In this document: positions 30,424-30,773 of the stretch, in pieces
Numbering within the stretch: position 1 is the stretch's first letter
How the letters are laid out: every line of letters begins with the position of its first letter
Source of the DNA: a virus
Strand: one strand, 5' to 3'
Length of the DNA stretch: 30,773 nucleotides
IMG/VR virus record: IMGVR_UViG_3300021091_000275
Span: 1 to 30,773 of that record
Notes under the pieces: generated by a model
Told to the model about the DNA's origin: nothing
The model's input: the letters and a program-made list of their open reading frames with translations, nothing else
Database searches by the model: none
Translations under genes and position numbers: made by a program

Positions 30424-30773
30424 ATGCCAAAGACCCTACAACATAGACGAGATACCACATCTAACCTAGCTTCCGAGACCGGGAGTATAGGTGAGATTTT
30501 TATGGATACGACGAAGAACACACTCGTCGTCATGGATGGAAGTACTGCTGGTGGCCACCCATTAGCATTAGAAGGCGCTGGCGGAGCTGGTGCAACTGGT
30601 GCAACTGGTGCCGCTGGTGCAACTGGTGCCGCTGGATCTAATGGAGCTGCTGGTGCAACTGGTGCCGCTGGATCTAATGGAGCTGCTGGTGCAACTGGTG
30701 CCGCTGGATCTAATGGAGCTGCTGGTGCAACTGGTGCCGCTGGATCTAATGGAGCTGCTGGTGCAACTGGTGC
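30424..30773 (+). CDS. Collagen-like tail fibre, 3' truncated by the window
   Basis: Open to the end of the window (116 full codons). The first about 50 residues (LQHRRDTTSNLASETGSIGE, then IFMDTTKNTLVVMDGS) form the same kind of anchor as in the two preceding fibres: a basic strand, then 'GEI..DT..N.L.V.DG'. After GGHPLALEGAGG only Gly-X-Y triplets follow, made of Ala, Thr, Ser and Asn, with no proline in the visible part. The triplets are encoded by a perfect 36-base tandem repeat. It has its own two late promoter boxes and the SD AAAGGA about nine bases before ATG. Confidence 0.85.
   Translation, partial: MPKTLQHRRDTTSNLASETGSIGEIFMDTTKNTLVVMDGSTAGGHPLALEGAGGAGATGATGAAGATGAAGSNGAAGATGAAGSNGAAGATGAAGSNGAAGATGAAGSNGAAGATG
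30616..30773 (+). repeat. Perfect 36-base tandem repeat in collagen coding
   Basis: Four identical copies (30616, 30652, 30688, 30724) and 14 bases of a fifth, each coding for [12 protein letters not shown]. Identical third positions mean recent expansion or ongoing homogenisation. The array continues beyond the window. Confidence 0.92.

Noticed and set aside
30616-30773. Regular repeats resembling a CRISPR array
   Set aside because: Units are directly contiguous with no spacers and are in frame with a collagen-like protein.
26610-30773. Diversity-generating retroelement (Mtd-like N-termini of the fibres)
   Set aside because: No reverse transcriptase gene and no template/variable repeat pair with adenine-specific differences was seen in the window.

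Overview
The window reads as a stretch of the tail and baseplate region of a T4-like (contractile-tailed) bacteriophage. Its T4-style baseplate genes (a PAAR spike tip, gp25, gp6, a gp8-like wedge), its DUF4815-type virion protein, its several collagen-like and modular tail fibres, its cluster of 2-oxoglutarate/Fe(II) oxygenases and its AT-rich coding are the combination known from marine T4-like phages of cyanobacteria and SAR11-type hosts. The host cannot be fixed from this sequence. All genes are on the + strand, tightly packed, often overlapping by 1-20 bases. No tRNA, integrase, transposase or CRISPR array was seen.

Layout. (a) 1-2487: the 3' part of a large collagen-like fibre, cut by the window start, then two small fibre-associated ORFs. 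(b) 2496-5323: a visibly AT-richer cassette of four coupled genes: a Thr/Ser/Asn/Tyr-rich repetitive protein, a candidate GT-B-like glycosyltransferase, an unknown protein and a PP-loop (Dph6-like) ATP-pyrophosphatase. This is the least ordinary part of the window and the best candidate for an undescribed system, possibly one that decorates fibres. (c) 5355-13015: a tiny membrane protein, PAAR, gp25, gp6, a wedge-associated protein, a small structural protein and an enlarged gp8 carrying inserted repeat modules. (d) 13044-18427: the 1725-residue DUF4815 virion protein behind an exact TATAAATA box, and a short coiled-coil protein. (e) 18408-22996: two paralogous fibres separated by small genes (two of them tandem paralogues), a fibre-associated protein, and a glycine-rich tip-like protein. 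(f) 22996-25855: three different 2OG-Fe(II) oxygenases, a tail assembly chaperone-like protein and an unknown protein. (g) 25892-30773: a truncated and an intact copy of a small beta-domain protein, a connector ORF, a 793-residue fibre, a collagen-like fibre ending in nine-residue repeats, and the start of another collagen-like fibre whose perfect 36-base tandem repeats run off the window.

How it fits together: (c) and (d) build the baseplate and its tip, (a), (e) and (g) supply long and short fibres that reach the host, and (b) and (f) carry enzymes that could modify those fibres or the host. Transcription is probably late: exact TATAAATA boxes (the T4 late promoter -10 type) lie before gp25, the DUF4815 gene, the small beta-domain gene and, twice, the last fibre gene.
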